Origin: Waddlia chondrophila WSU 86-1044 | GTDB taxonomy: Bacteria > Chlamydiota > Chlamydiia > Chlamydiales > CAMCWV01 | Assembly: GCA_945882915.1 (NCBI GenBank) | Contig: CAMCWV010000014.1 | Location: 1-46,489, forward strand | Direction of reading: 5' to 3' | DNA length: 46,489 nt | Made by a program: the position numbers and the translations under genes | Shown here: positions 15,344 through 24,938 of the stretch, piece by piece | Layout of the letters: every line of letters begins with the position of its first letter | How positions within the stretch are numbered: position 1 is the first letter of the stretch | The notes under the pieces: model-generated | Told to the model about the DNA's origin: nothing | Databases searched by the model: none | What the model saw: the letters and a program-made list of their open reading frames with translations, nothing else

Positions 15344-17677
15344 TTAATTTACCTTTTCGGTTTTTTCTTTATTTTTTTTCTCGGCTGCCAGATCTTTTAA
15401 CCACATGACCCGGAGGTCTGGTTCTGAGACGGTAGCTCCTGGAATGAGATTTTGCTTGTCGATTGGAATGAAGACATTTTCCACATAGTCCCGGTAAAGC
15501 AAGATTGCTTTGGGAGAGTAGAGAAAGGTGTAGGGCTGTTCGTCGTGAATAATTTGGTGGAACTTGTGATAAAGCTCCACACGCTTCTTAGGATCGTATT
15601 CGTATTCCAATAGGTCAATCATTGCATCGGCATCAGCGTTAGCAAAGCCAACGGCGTTGGAAGAGTTTTTCTCTTTTGCTCCAGAAGAGTGCCACAGCTG
15701 TCTGTGCTCCTCTGGGGGCGTGCCTAGAGCCCATCCGAAGTAGACGGCATCAAAGTTCTTCTCACTAAAAACGTGAGTCAACTCTGTAATATCAGAGCCT
15801 TGAAGTTTGCAATCGATGCCAATTTCTTTAAGAGAGCTTTGGATGGTCTCACAGTTGGTTTTAGTGATGGGGTTTTTTACGTAGTAGTAAAGCTTAAAGC
15901 TAAAAGGAACACGCTTTCCATTGATCTCTTTGTCGAGGATTCCATCGCCATCAGAGTCGTACCACCCCTCTTTTGCAAGCTGATCCTTTGCTGCCTGAGG
16001 ATCGAAAGGCCAGGTTTTGATGGAACTGTCGTAAGAAGTGGAGTTTACAAACGCAGGTCCCGTGATGGGGACGCCCATCTGATTGAGGTTTTGTTTGATG
16101 ATTCTATCGCGGTCAATGGCCATAGTCATTGCTTGGCGCACTTTTTTGCTCTTGAAAAGATCTGAGGTTTCGTTCCAGCCGACGTAGTTGTAGGCGTGGT
16201 CAACATAGTCGATGCGCTTAATGCCTAGCCCTTGGCTTTCTTGCTTGGCGTATTCTTCGGAGGTTATGAACTTCTCATATTCAGCAAGCTTTGTGGCATT
16301 GAGTGAATAGACATCAATTTTACCTGCTTTAAAGTCTTGCCAGATGCTGTCTGGATTATCTCTAAAGGCAATTGACATGTCGTTAATCAAAACCGCTTCT
16401 CGGTCAAAGAAGTCGGGATTTCTTTTAAAGCGGATCTGCTCGTCGGTTATCCCATCGTATATCCAAGCGCCGCAGCTGACGATGATATTTTTTGCCCAAT
16501 GTTCTGTGAAGTTTTGTGCCCACACAGAGTTGTTCCGATAGGTTTCAGGGTCAGCGTCATCTTCAATAATCTTCTGGCCATCTGGGAAGTGTTGGTAGAT
16601 AAAACGGGCAAGTGGGCGCAAAGCCCCGGTCCATCCCTTGGCGATGTATTTGATTCTGGAGACTACTTTGCCGGTTGCATCAACGACATCCTCGGCTTTC
16701 CATCGAACGACGAATGTAAGATCGTCAATCACACGGATCTCTTCGATTCCTCCTTTATCGTTTCCAAGGTAGTTACGTAGAGCAATGGCTCCTTGAGCTC
16801 CCATTCCGAGATGGGGGTTCATGATAGCGTCGAAGTAGAATTTAAAGTCGTGGGCAGTGACAGGATGGGAGTGAAGGAAGTGGGCGGCAAGCTCAACAGT
16901 ACGGGGGAATTGTTCTGCCTTAAGAGGGAGCCACTGAAGATCTCGGCGTAGGTGGATCCAAAACTCTGTGCGAAGAGAATTGGGGATTTTACGCTCTTCC
17001 ATCTTGATCGCCATAGAAGGGGAAAGCGATTCGTATTTACCAAACTCCATTGTAGCAACAGCTCCGCTGCATTGGGATACCCAGTCAGAAATAGGGCTTA
17101 GGCCAATGAAGGGATGGAGGCTGGGGGGATTGGCGAGTACTGTTGCATCGCGACGCGTTCCCCAGGGTTTAAAGTTAAGGGGCAGGAGTGTCTTCAGTGT
17201 TTTGGCGTAGAAGGGGTCTTCTTTGAGGAGGTTTTCAAGAGAGGGGTCTATTTGAGAACGATTTCGGAATAGAGGGTTGTTTTCTGTGAGAGCGATTTTT
17301 AACTCAGAAGTCGTTGAATCTTGTGGGGTGGCCGCTTCTTGTTGATTGGGCGTTTGTTTTGAAGGCTGAGGCGTAGCGCCGGATTGGACTGCTTGTTTAA
17401 GAGTTTGAATCTCATGGTGGTTTTGAACGATTGCTTTTAGCAGTTCTTGACGGTTCTTTTGGTCGTCAAGGATTGTCTGGAGGACATCTTCGCGGATTTT
17501 TTGCGTTTCTTGGCGTGTTGTTAACGCTTCATTTTTAAGATCGCGAAGTTCTGTCCGTAGTCCCCTGAGGTTTTCTTCTAAAAGATTAGAAGACCAGTAG
17601 AGCATGCCTAAGAAGATGACTACGGCAAGGCCAACGACGAAGCGGAAAAGATAGAGGCCAATAGGTTCTTTATTCAT
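15344..17677 (-). CDS. oppA: Oligopeptide ABC transporter substrate-binding protein OppA-like, membrane-anchored
   Basis: A 777-residue protein of the SBP_bac_5 family. An N-terminal hydrophobic segment (VVGLAVVIFLGMLYWSS) anchors or exports it; residues about 30-95 form a heptad-rich coiled coil (LRDLKNEALTTRQETQKIRE); a Pro/Gln/Thr linker follows; the binding domain runs from about 150 to 760 (MAIDRDRIIKQNLN, YWNTN-like end region). It is much longer than E. coli OppA (about 540). No lipobox cysteine is seen, so anchoring is likely by the N-terminal helix. Operon with the oppB gene immediately downstream. Peptide import fits the needs of an intracellular bacterium. Confidence 0.88.
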   Translation of the reverse strand: MNKEPIGLYLFRFVVGLAVVIFLGMLYWSSNLLEENLRGLRTELRDLKNEALTTRQETQKIREDVLQTILDDQKNRQELLKAIVQNHHEIQTLKQAVQSGATPQPSKQTPNQQEAATPQDSTTSELKIALTENNPLFRNRSQIDPSLENLLKEDPFYAKTLKTLLPLNFKPWGTRRDATVLANPPSLHPFIGLSPISDWVSQCSGAVATMEFGKYESLSPSMAIKMEERKIPNSLRTEFWIHLRRDLQWLPLKAEQFPRTVELAAHFLHSHPVTAHDFKFYFDAIMNPHLGMGAQGAIALRNYLGNDKGGIEEIRVIDDLTFVVRWKAEDVVDATGKVVSRIKYIAKGWTGALRPLARFIYQHFPDGQKIIEDDADPETYRNNSVWAQNFTEHWAKNIIVSCGAWIYDGITDEQIRFKRNPDFFDREAVLINDMSIAFRDNPDSIWQDFKAGKIDVYSLNATKLAEYEKFITSEEYAKQESQGLGIKRIDYVDHAYNYVGWNETSDLFKSKKVRQAMTMAIDRDRIIKQNLNQMGVPITGPAFVNSTSYDSSIKTWPFDPQAAKDQLAKEGWYDSDGDGILDKEINGKRVPFSFKLYYYVKNPITKTNCETIQSSLKEIGIDCKLQGSDITELTHVFSEKNFDAVYFGWALGTPPEEHRQLWHSSGAKEKNSSNAVGFANADADAMIDLLEYEYDPKKRVELYHKFHQIIHDEQPYTFLYSPKAILLYRDYVENVFIPIDKQNLIPGATVSEPDLRVMWLKDLAAEKKNKEKTEKVN

Positions 17678-17707
17678 ACATCCTGCAATAAGTAAAAGCG
17701 GGTGATC

Positions 17708-17871
17708 TATACTCCTCTTAGCTGAAAATGGGAATTTGGGCTAGCGCGAAAGCTCCCGGAGCTAAACGATCGCAAGTCGCTTAATATTAGAAATATAGGA
17801 CGACTTGCGATCGTTTAGCCCCGGGGCTTTGGCGCCGTCTAAATTCCCATTTTCAGCTAAGAGGAGTATAT
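17708..17871. repeat. Palindromic stop/start repeat, copy E (164-bp long form)
   Basis: Full termini at both ends, arm A left and arm B right, with an extra palindrome at the centre (17761-17779 and 17801-17819, 19-bp perfect arms GCTAAACGATCGCAAGTCG around a 21-nt AT-rich spacer). It lies about 30 bp upstream of oppA on the minus strand. Confidence 0.93.
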
Positions 17872-17892
17872 ACTACACTATAAGTTTGAGAA

Positions 17893-18022
17893 ATTTTAAC
17901 GCAAAGACGCAAAGAGACAAAGAATTAAAAAGAGTCTATCAGAGGCACTCCGCAAAAATCACAATTTTTCTTTTTTGATTTTTATGGAGACTCAAAGTCT
18001 CACTGCGCCTTTGCGTTGAATG
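17893..18022. repeat. ACGCAAAG-type repeats between copy E and sthA
   Basis: TTAACGCAAAGACGCAAAG (about 17896-17914) and, inverted, CTGCGCCTTTGCGTT (about 18003-18017) bracket an AT-rich spacer. Short repeats of this ACGCAAAG/CACAGAG type are scattered in many unrelated bacterial genomes; their role is unclear. The 373-bp gap 17678-18050 otherwise holds only copy E. Confidence 0.55.
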
Positions 18023-18050
18023 TCTTTCTAATTGTCTTTTCAGCCGTTTT

Positions 18051-19484
18051 TTAGTCTTTGACTTTGTGGCCAGAGGCGTTTCCTAGGCCATCGTAGCAGG
18101 CGTACTTGTACAGGTCGTGTAGTGTTGGGAAGTTGAACACAGCCGCAATGACTTGCCCCAGTGTCTTTTCATTTTCGATAAGAGTTACGCCGTAATGGAT
18201 CAGCTCTGTGGCTAAGGGGCCAATAATGTGGACGCCTCTAATCACAAAGTCCTCACTTGTAAACACAAGCTTGAGAAAGCCTTCTGTAGCCCCCATGATT
18301 TGCCCCCGTGGCATATCTCGGTAGCGGGCAATTCCTATGCAGTAGGTGAGCCCCTCTTTTTTTGCATCTTCTTCAGACTTGCCTACACAAGAGACTTCGG
18401 GAACGGTGTAGACACCATAGGGAATTACTTTGCCTAGTTGATCCAAGTCTCCTGGGCGTCTTGAGGATCTTTTATCAAACATATGAGCAACAGCTACTCT
18501 TCCCTGGTCCATACTTGTGCTAGCAAGGGCGGGGAACCCAATGACATCGCCCACAGCAAAAATATGGGAGACGCTGGTTCGGTATTGGCTGTCGACTTCT
18601 AACAACTCCCGCTTGCCAACTTTTATGCCGGCATTTTCACATTTTAAGAAGTTGGTTCCTCCGTTGCGCCCTGCGGCGTAGAGGAACATATCGACATTTA
18701 GCACTTTCCCATTTTTCAGAGAGATCTCGATGGTTTTTTCTCTTTCTTTAGGAACTGTCATCGTTTGAATAGCCGTGTTGAAGAGGATCTCTATTTTATC
18801 CCGCTTCATTTGCTCGACAAGCTCATTGGAAATAGCTTTGTCTAAGAACGACAGAATTACGCCGCTGTTATTAACAAGATAGACCTTGGTTCCCATCGTT
18901 GAGAAAATAGTGGCGTATTCACAGCCAATGACACCTGCACCTACAATGCAAAGCGATTTGGGGAAGTCTGTAATTTCAAGAATGGTGTCGGAGTCGAGGA
19001 CCCGCTTTCCATCAAAAGGAATATCTGCGGGGTGGTAGGGGTATGAGCCAGTAGCGATGATGATGAACTTTCCGGTGATTGTTCTTTCTTCCGAGCTTCC
19101 TTTAATCCGAATCGTGTGTGGGTCATCGAAGCTTCCAACTCCTTTTAAAAAGGTCACTTTGTGAAGGTTGATATTGCTTTCTACCGCGGCTGCTTGCATC
19201 GAGCAAACGACATTTTTGCGATATAAGAATTCTTTGGCAGAGGCTGGATGTTCTAGCTCTCGGTTTAAGCCGTAGAGTCCTTTGACGTATTTAGCAGAGA
19301 AAAATAGAGCCGTCTCTTTGAGTGTTTTAGAGGGAAGCGTTCCTGTATTTACTCCGGCGCCACCGGCTTTTGACTCTTTTTCTACGAGCGCTACTTTGTA
19401 CCCAAAATAGGCGGCTTTAACTGCTGCTTTTTCCCCTGCAGGGCCAGATCCAAGGACGATGAGGTCATAAGTATAGTCGTGCAT
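18051..19484 (-). CDS. sthA: Soluble NAD(P)+ transhydrogenase SthA-like flavoprotein
   Basis: A 477-residue pyridine-nucleotide-disulfide-oxidoreductase-family enzyme. An FAD-binding GxGxxG (YDLIVLGSGPAGEKAAV), a second nucleotide-binding IVGAGVIGCEYATIF, the FAD-contacting IFAVGDVIG, and a C-terminal dimerisation domain (about 345-470) are present. The region of the redox-active disulfide reads GGAGVNTGTLPSKTL: both cysteines of dihydrolipoamide dehydrogenases are missing, as expected for the Si-specific transhydrogenase, which swaps hydride between NADH and NADPH. It is 16 bp downstream of the receiver/lactamase gene and probably co-transcribed with it. Confidence 0.87.
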   Translation of the reverse strand: MHDYTYDLIVLGSGPAGEKAAVKAAYFGYKVALVEKESKAGGAGVNTGTLPSKTLKETALFFSAKYVKGLYGLNRELEHPASAKEFLYRKNVVCSMQAAAVESNINLHKVTFLKGVGSFDDPHTIRIKGSSEERTITGKFIIIATGSYPYHPADIPFDGKRVLDSDTILEITDFPKSLCIVGAGVIGCEYATIFSTMGTKVYLVNNSGVILSFLDKAISNELVEQMKRDKIEILFNTAIQTMTVPKEREKTIEISLKNGKVLNVDMFLYAAGRNGGTNFLKCENAGIKVGKRELLEVDSQYRTSVSHIFAVGDVIGFPALASTSMDQGRVAVAHMFDKRSSRRPGDLDQLGKVIPYGVYTVPEVSCVGKSEEDAKKEGLTYCIGIARYRDMPRGQIMGATEGFLKLVFTSEDFVIRGVHIIGPLATELIHYGVTLIENEKTLGQVIAAVFNFPTLHDLYKYACYDGLGNASGHKVKD

Positions 19485-19500
19485 AGGGGTATCCTTAGTA

Positions 19501-20835
19501 TTATAACGGGAGTGTTAGTCCTTCATAAGCTGCCTGTATTTGGCAGGTCAGCCCACACTCGCGCATGATTGTTTGGTGTAAGTTTAGCTTTTGCAAAAGT
19601 ATCACGTCGTTGTGGGACGGGTCGTGATGCGTGAAGACCCAATTGGTGATTCCGGCGTGTTTGATTAAGACAGCTGCATTGGAAATTGAAGAGTGCCCCC
19701 AGCCTACTTTTTGGCGATACTCTTCGGGAGTATACTGCGCTTCGTGGACGAGGACATCGCACCCCTGAAAGAAGGTGATAAGGGATTGGTGGGGGTCTAG
19801 CAGCAGGTGGTGTCTATCGATTAGATTTGGGTGGCCATGGTAGCCCACAAGGACTTCGTTATCTGTGACGTAGCCAATGGTTTGTCTTTTTGATTTAATT
19901 TTAAAGCAAAGGGTGGCTCCTGGGTGGGAGCTATAGGCATGATCGATTTCTACATCGCCAATTTTAACGGGGTTGCCAATAGAAAGGGTGTGAAAGATAA
20001 ACTTTGCCTGCATCTCTTCGAGGCGAACAGGAAAGTAATCACGGTCTAACATCCCTGTAAATAGCTCTTGGATCGACTTCCCAAACCCTTTAGGGGCATA
20101 GATATTGATGGTGCAGTTTTTGACGTAGACAGGAGCAAAAAACGGAAAGCCAATGATATGGTCCCAGTGGGTATGGCCAATAAAGAGGTGGATCTCTTTG
20201 AGGTTTTCTTTGAGGACTTCATTGCCTAGCTGCCTGATGCCTGTACCTGCATCAATAATGATGAGGTGGTCTTTTTGCCGCACCTCTAGACACGGGGTAT
20301 TTCCTCCATATCGGTAATATTCTAGGCCAGAAACTGGGATTGAGCCGCGAGTTCCCCAGAATCTGATATAGTCAGGTACTGAGTTTGTCTGAGGGTTGTA
20401 CAGCTCTTGTGTGTTTAGGTAGCGCTCGGAATAGGCGGGGAAGGGATCGGGTGTAAGCCTGTCTTCAAAAAAATCCTTTGCGACACGTAGGACAAGAGAG
20501 GTGTCGAGCGGCTTTGGTAGGTAGTAGTCGGCCCCATTTTCGATGGCCGTTTGGTAGTCCTGAATGAGCATCTTGCCCGTCATGATGATGACGCCGATCT
20601 CTTTGGTTTCAGGTTTGCTTTTGAGTTCTCTAAGGATATCCATTCCGTGGATCTTGGGGAGCATCAGGTCTAGGAAGATGAGCTTAGGCTTGTGTTTATG
20701 AATAAGTTCAAGACACTGCTGCCCATCTACGGCAGAGATTGTCTTGTACCCTGCCTTAGAAAGAAGAGCTGTGAGCGTGCTCGAAATGTAATAGTTGTCA
20801 TCCGTAATGAGGATTAGTCTAGCAGACCCTTTCAT
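19501..20835 (-). CDS. Response-regulator receiver fused to metallo-beta-lactamase-fold hydrolase
   Basis: A 444-residue cytosolic fusion. Residues 5-120 are a receiver domain with all key residues (D12/D13, phospho-acceptor D56 in IFLDLMLP, T86, K108 in YLPKPL). Residues about 155-440 are a metallo-beta-lactamase-fold domain related to RNase Z/phosphodiesterase-like Lactamase_B_2: GTRGSIP, metal ligands H221-x-H223-x-D225-H226 (GHTHWDH), DVLVHEAQY, HSS and a late HHD (FTHHDPSH). No DNA-binding domain. Phosphorylation presumably controls hydrolase activity; substrate and partner kinase are unknown. Its 3' neighbour is sthA, 16 bp away. Confidence 0.88.
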   Translation of the reverse strand: MKGSARLILITDDNYYISSTLTALLSKAGYKTISAVDGQQCLELIHKHKPKLIFLDLMLPKIHGMDILRELKSKPETKEIGVIIMTGKMLIQDYQTAIENGADYYLPKPLDTSLVLRVAKDFFEDRLTPDPFPAYSERYLNTQELYNPQTNSVPDYIRFWGTRGSIPVSGLEYYRYGGNTPCLEVRQKDHLIIIDAGTGIRQLGNEVLKENLKEIHLFIGHTHWDHIIGFPFFAPVYVKNCTINIYAPKGFGKSIQELFTGMLDRDYFPVRLEEMQAKFIFHTLSIGNPVKIGDVEIDHAYSSHPGATLCFKIKSKRQTIGYVTDNEVLVGYHGHPNLIDRHHLLLDPHQSLITFFQGCDVLVHEAQYTPEEYRQKVGWGHSSISNAAVLIKHAGITNWVFTHHDPSHNDVILLQKLNLHQTIMRECGLTCQIQAAYEGLTLPL

Positions 20836-21332
20836 TACCCCATCCTTTCTGAAAAAAAACTACCCACTCTGTACTAGATATTACATTAACACATCAAAAG
20901 AAAGTTTTAAAGTCCGAAGGTGGAAATCGGGGGAGGGCAGCGACCAGCCAATGGACGAAATGGACGCTATGGTTTTAATATTAAATTTTTTAAACACAGA
21001 GAGCACAGACTCGACTTTAGGCTTTCTGTAAAATTTTGAATATTTTTTATCAAAAAAAAGGCAAATCTTTATAAGTTAACTTTTTTTCTATCACGAATCA
21101 AAGGTATCTTATGTTCGATTTGCCTACAGCAATGCTAACTGTTCTATCTATCTATTTTCTCTGTGTTTCAAAAACATTAATACCAGTTTTTTTTAACCAC
21201 AGAGGCACAAAGAACACAGAGAAAATACAAAAAAGATTTGTTTTTAGTGGATTATACTGGCAATGGGGTTGTTTTTCTGTTTTTAGTAGGGATTGAAATT
21301 ATCCATTTTGTCCATTAGCTGGGCAACGCTTC
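20836..21332. repeat. 497-bp intergenic region with CACAGAG repeats and inverted flanks
   Basis: No gene seen. Contains CACAGAGAGCACAGAC (about 20995-21010), and TTTTCTCTGTGTTTC (about 21155) facing AACCACAGAGGCACAAAGAAC then ACAGAGAAAATAC (about 21196-21229), the same motif as the hairpin at 23905-23991. The stretch is bracketed by imperfect inverted repeats: 20939-20965 (AGCGACCAGCCAATGGACG, then AAATGGAC) and 21301-21330 (ATCCATTTTGTCCATTAGCT, then GGGCAACGCT), suggesting one inserted unit of about 390 bp. Confidence 0.5.
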
Positions 21333-23783
21333 TTATGGTTGTTCAGGGGATTTGCGGCTTTCAGCTTTGATCTTTCTGGGCTTAGCTCCATCTGCTGGGC
21401 CTACAATTCCGTTGTGTTCAAGCTGGTCCATTAAGCTGGCAGCTCTTGCATATCCAATTTTAAGCTTTCTCTGGAGAAAGGTAGTTGAGGCGTTACCCGT
21501 GCTGATGACGATGTCAAAAGCTTGCTGGTAGAGGCTATCGCTCTCTTTTGCAAAGGAGGCGTTCTCTTGCTCTCTTTCGTTTAGCTCAGCAAACGATGGG
21601 ATGAGGTAGTTGGGGGGCATCTGCTTACAAATGAAGGCGACAACGCGGTTGATGTCTTCATCTCGAACGAAGGCTCCTTGCGCGCGAATAAGATGAGACG
21701 ATCCTGGGGGGAGGAAGAGCATATCCCCGTTGCCTAAAAGTGTCTCTGCTCCAGTTTCATCGAGGATGATCTGGCTGTTTATGCGGCTGGCGACTTTAAA
21801 GGCGATTCGTACAGGGAAGTTTGCTTTAATAAGACCGGTAATGACCTCACGTGAAGGACGCTGCGTGGCGATAATCAGGTGGATCCCGACGGCTCTGGCC
21901 ATTTGGGCGATTCGGGCAATAGGCGTTTCAATGTCACTTGCCGAGACCATCATGAGATCTGCAAGCTCGTCGATGATGGCAACAATGTAGAACATCCGGA
22001 GGGGGATTTCTCCGCTGATCGCTTTTTCTAATTCAAGATCGGGCTTTCGGTGATTGAAGGCAACGATATGGCGGACGCCGACTTGCTTTAAGATTTCATA
22101 GCGCCTTTCCATTTCCTTTACGAGCCACTTTAAAGCCGTGTATGTCGCTTCTGGCTCTGTGATCACAGGGGCGATCATATGAGGAAGGTCGTTGTAAGCG
22201 GTGAGTTCAACTTTTTTAGGGTCGATCATCAGCAGTTTGACTTCATCTGGAGCGGCATTCATCAAGATAGACATGACGATGGTATTGATGCAAACCGACT
22301 TTCCAGAGCCTGTTGCCCCTGCAATAATGCAGTGAGGCATTTTTACGAGGTCATAAGCAACGTTGTCTCCGTTGACCGTCTTGCCGAGGAGGATGGGGAT
22401 GTGAAGTTTGTTAGAGCTTTTTTGGTAGGTCGAAAGCATCTCTTTGAAGCTCACTTCACCAGAGCGAGGGTTGGGCACCTCGACACCTACAGCAGCCTTG
22501 CCAGGAATAGGGGCGAGAATCCGGATCGACTTAGCCTCCATGTTGAGGGCAATGTCATCGGCAAGGGTTTTTATTTTCTGAACTTTTACGCCGACTGCAG
22601 GGTGCACTTCAAAGGAGGTAATAGTAGGGCCGCAGTTGATGTCGCCTACTTTTGCTTCGATGCCAAAGCTGAGGAGTGTCTCTTCAAGGAGCTTGGCTTG
22701 ACGGAGGAGATCTTTTTTCATGAGCTGCGGATCTATCGAAGCACCTTGTGTCAGGAGCGATAGGGGGGGGGGCTGATAGTTGCTAAGCGGAGCTGCCGCA
22801 GGGCGTGGCAAGGCTTCTTTAGAGGCCGGAGGGGCTGACTTCCGAGGTGGGGGATCTATGATTGCCCCTAAACTCTTTGGCACCTGCGAAGAGGGTTTGG
22901 AGAGAAACGTCTCTGGGTCTGGAAAGAATGGGGAAAACTGACGGTCTTTCTCGATTGCAAGAGAGGGGCGTAAAAGGGCCCGTGAGAGAGGTTCATCATC
23001 GAATTCTAGAAGTGACGCGCCGCGAATAGAGCGGCTCTGTTCTGGTAATGCAGGCTCTGGCGCTAGGAGGCTGACAAATCTTTGCCAGAGACTTGGGCTA
23101 GTCTCTGCACTTCCGGGGGGCTCTTTAGAGAGCTCTTCTTTTGCGGAGGGGAGCTGCTTGTTAATGTAGTCGAGGATCCGCTTTAGAAGGGTTTCGGTTA
23201 GAAGTAAAAAGCTCACCACAAAAAATAGACTAAAGACAAGAGTTGTTCCCACATTGCTAAGAAGGTGCTGGAGGCTCATTACTGGAAGGTCGGCAAATAA
23301 GAAGTAGATGGGAACGCCGCCGAGATTGTAGCGCATTTGATGGTAGGGCCAGGGGTCGTGAACAATCATAGCTTCGGTGTAGACGATTTTATGGAAGAAA
23401 GCGCTTAGGGAGGGTTGTGTGTCTGCAAGGATGTTGAGGAGCACGCATAGAGCGCCAAGCATGACACAGAAATAAAAGGTTTTTAAGGGGTAATGCTCGA
23501 GCGGTTTATTGCAGAGAAGCTGCCAACCCGTCCAGCCGATGTAGATGAGGATGAGGTAGCTTGCAAGGCCAAAGGTGTACATGAACGTCCAGCCAATACA
23601 GTAGCCCATTAAGCCGAGCCAGTTGGAGGAGGGGTTTTGGAAAGAGAAGCTTACGAGGCAAAGAACAAGCAGGACGTCAAGGGCAAGAAGAAGTAGCCCC
23701 TTGACCTCTCGGAGGAGTTTTGGAGGTATTTCACTCTTTTTTTTGCTTGTCGCTTTCACCGGTAGTTCTCGTTTAGTTCCCAT
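21333..23783 (-). CDS. ftsK: DNA translocase FtsK/SpoIIIE
   Basis: An 816-residue septal DNA pump that clears chromosome ends and activates XerCD recombination. Four to five N-terminal membrane segments (residues about 25-215) are followed by a proline-rich linker (about 270-350), the alpha/beta translocase domains (Walker A AGATGSGKSVCINT, Walker B FYIVAIIDELADLM) and a C-terminal winged-helix gamma domain (about 740-800; TFLQRKLKIGYARAASLMDQ), which reads KOPS-type polar DNA motifs. Shorter than E. coli FtsK (1329) mainly in the linker, as usual outside Enterobacteria. Monocistronic as far as can be seen. Confidence 0.95.
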   Translation of the reverse strand: MGTKRELPVKATSKKKSEIPPKLLREVKGLLLLALDVLLVLCLVSFSFQNPSSNWLGLMGYCIGWTFMYTFGLASYLILIYIGWTGWQLLCNKPLEHYPLKTFYFCVMLGALCVLLNILADTQPSLSAFFHKIVYTEAMIVHDPWPYHQMRYNLGGVPIYFLFADLPVMSLQHLLSNVGTTLVFSLFFVVSFLLLTETLLKRILDYINKQLPSAKEELSKEPPGSAETSPSLWQRFVSLLAPEPALPEQSRSIRGASLLEFDDEPLSRALLRPSLAIEKDRQFSPFFPDPETFLSKPSSQVPKSLGAIIDPPPRKSAPPASKEALPRPAAAPLSNYQPPPLSLLTQGASIDPQLMKKDLLRQAKLLEETLLSFGIEAKVGDINCGPTITSFEVHPAVGVKVQKIKTLADDIALNMEAKSIRILAPIPGKAAVGVEVPNPRSGEVSFKEMLSTYQKSSNKLHIPILLGKTVNGDNVAYDLVKMPHCIIAGATGSGKSVCINTIVMSILMNAAPDEVKLLMIDPKKVELTAYNDLPHMIAPVITEPEATYTALKWLVKEMERRYEILKQVGVRHIVAFNHRKPDLELEKAISGEIPLRMFYIVAIIDELADLMMVSASDIETPIARIAQMARAVGIHLIIATQRPSREVITGLIKANFPVRIAFKVASRINSQIILDETGAETLLGNGDMLFLPPGSSHLIRAQGAFVRDEDINRVVAFICKQMPPNYLIPSFAELNEREQENASFAKESDSLYQQAFDIVISTGNASTTFLQRKLKIGYARAASLMDQLEHNGIVGPADGAKPRKIKAESRKSPEQP

Positions 23784-23904
23784 TTGCTTCTTTTACCATC
23801 ACAGAGAATAAAATTCTTTTGACATTGCAAGTTTAAGAGGTTGTCTGAGGTAACGCGCTTTTCCCATAATTCTTCACTAGCCTTTCTCTTTCTCGGTTTT
23901 TTTT

Positions 23905-23991
23905 CTCTCTGTGTTCTCTCACGCCTCTGTGTTTCAAAAATTCTAATATTTGGTTTTTTTGAAACACAGAGGCGTGAGAGAACACAGAGAA
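23905..23991. repeat. Large hairpin of the CACAGAG family
   Basis: About 36-bp nearly perfect inverted repeats, TCTGTGTTCTCTCACGCC then TCTGTGTTTC on the left and its complement on the right (from about 23956), around a 15-nt AT-rich spacer. It lies between ftsK and uppP, both on the minus strand, so it is upstream of ftsK and downstream of uppP. Could terminate uppP transcripts but has no clear T-tract logic. Confidence 0.85.
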
Positions 23992-24041
23992 AATACAAAA
24001 AAGGTTTCTTGATTGTTTTCAATGGGTTACGCAGGAAATGC

Positions 24042-24830
24042 CTACAGAAACAACGTGACACTAACACCTAGAAGCAAACAATACCAGGCAAAGGGGAGGA
24101 GCGTCCCTTTTTTTATAAAGCGCAGCAGAAAATTCAGGGTGAGAAAGCCAACGGCAAATGAGGTCACAAATCCAATAATGTAGTGGGGGGCTTCTACGCC
24201 AATACCTACGTTGGGGTCGCTAATCAGCGACTTCATTTCAACGAGGGCTCCTCCGCAAATTGTGGGAATTGCCAGTAGAAAAGAAAAGCGAACGGCATCT
24301 TCGAGGTTCCAGCCCATGATGCGCGCGCCTGAAATTGTTAAGCCGCTGCGAGAGATGCCAGGGATAAGTGCAAAGGCCTGAAAAATGCCGATGCACAGGG
24401 CATCGCGGTAGCTTTTAGAGTTCTTGAGAGCTTCGGGACGTTGGAGCCATTTTGATGCTTTTTCTCCTAGAAAGAGAATGAGCGCTGTTGTGATGAAAAA
24501 GTAACCTAGATATTCGGGGTGGTTGGCGGCTTCTTTGATGGTCCCAAGTAGCGGATAGAGGGGGAGGAGCGGGGAGAGCGCTACGAGGAGCAGCCAAAGT
24601 TTAGTTCGTTCTTGTTTGACAAACACAATATTCAAAAGGTCTTTGCGGAAGACAATGATAACCGCTAGTAGAGTTCCTAGGTGGCAAACTAAGTTAAATG
24701 GAATGTAATTTTTTAAATTTGGAAGGCCTAAAAGGATTTGGGCTAATTCCAGATGTCCAGAAGAGCTTACAGGGAAAAACTCTGTAATGCCTTGAATAAT
24801 GCCAAGCAATAAAGCGTGAAAGAACGTCAC
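24042..24830 (-). CDS. uppP: Undecaprenyl-diphosphatase UppP (BacA)
   Basis: A 262-residue membrane enzyme that recycles undecaprenyl diphosphate to the monophosphate carrier for envelope polysaccharides. Both signature regions are present: GIIQGITEFFPVSSSGHLEL near the N-terminus and the central PGISRSGLTISGA; about eight hydrophobic segments. Length agrees with BacA homologues (about 265-275). Its presence supports an active lipid-carrier cycle (lipid II or O-antigen type). It ends in the 258-bp gap holding the CACAGAG hairpin. Confidence 0.95.
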   Translation of the reverse strand: MTFFHALLLGIIQGITEFFPVSSSGHLELAQILLGLPNLKNYIPFNLVCHLGTLLAVIIVFRKDLLNIVFVKQERTKLWLLLVALSPLLPLYPLLGTIKEAANHPEYLGYFFITTALILFLGEKASKWLQRPEALKNSKSYRDALCIGIFQAFALIPGISRSGLTISGARIMGWNLEDAVRFSFLLAIPTICGGALVEMKSLISDPNVGIGVEAPHYIIGFVTSFAVGFLTLNFLLRFIKKGTLLPFAWYCLLLGVSVTLFL

Positions 24831-24938
24831 TCCTATCTTCTCCTGTAAAAAGTTTTTTTAGAAAAGTTCTGAGAGTGGGAATTTAGCTACAAGGCATGTT
24901 GAAGGGAAGAAAAAAAATAAAAAGGGGAGAGGAAAATG

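Noticed and set aside
13835..17677. YejAB-type microcin C transporter instead of Opp
   Set aside because: Cannot be excluded, but the inserts and gene arrangement fit the oligopeptide permeases known from Chlamydia better.
22179..22763. Plus-strand frame of 194 codons opposite ftsK
   Set aside because: Antisense to the conserved FtsK motor domain, with no recognisable protein features.
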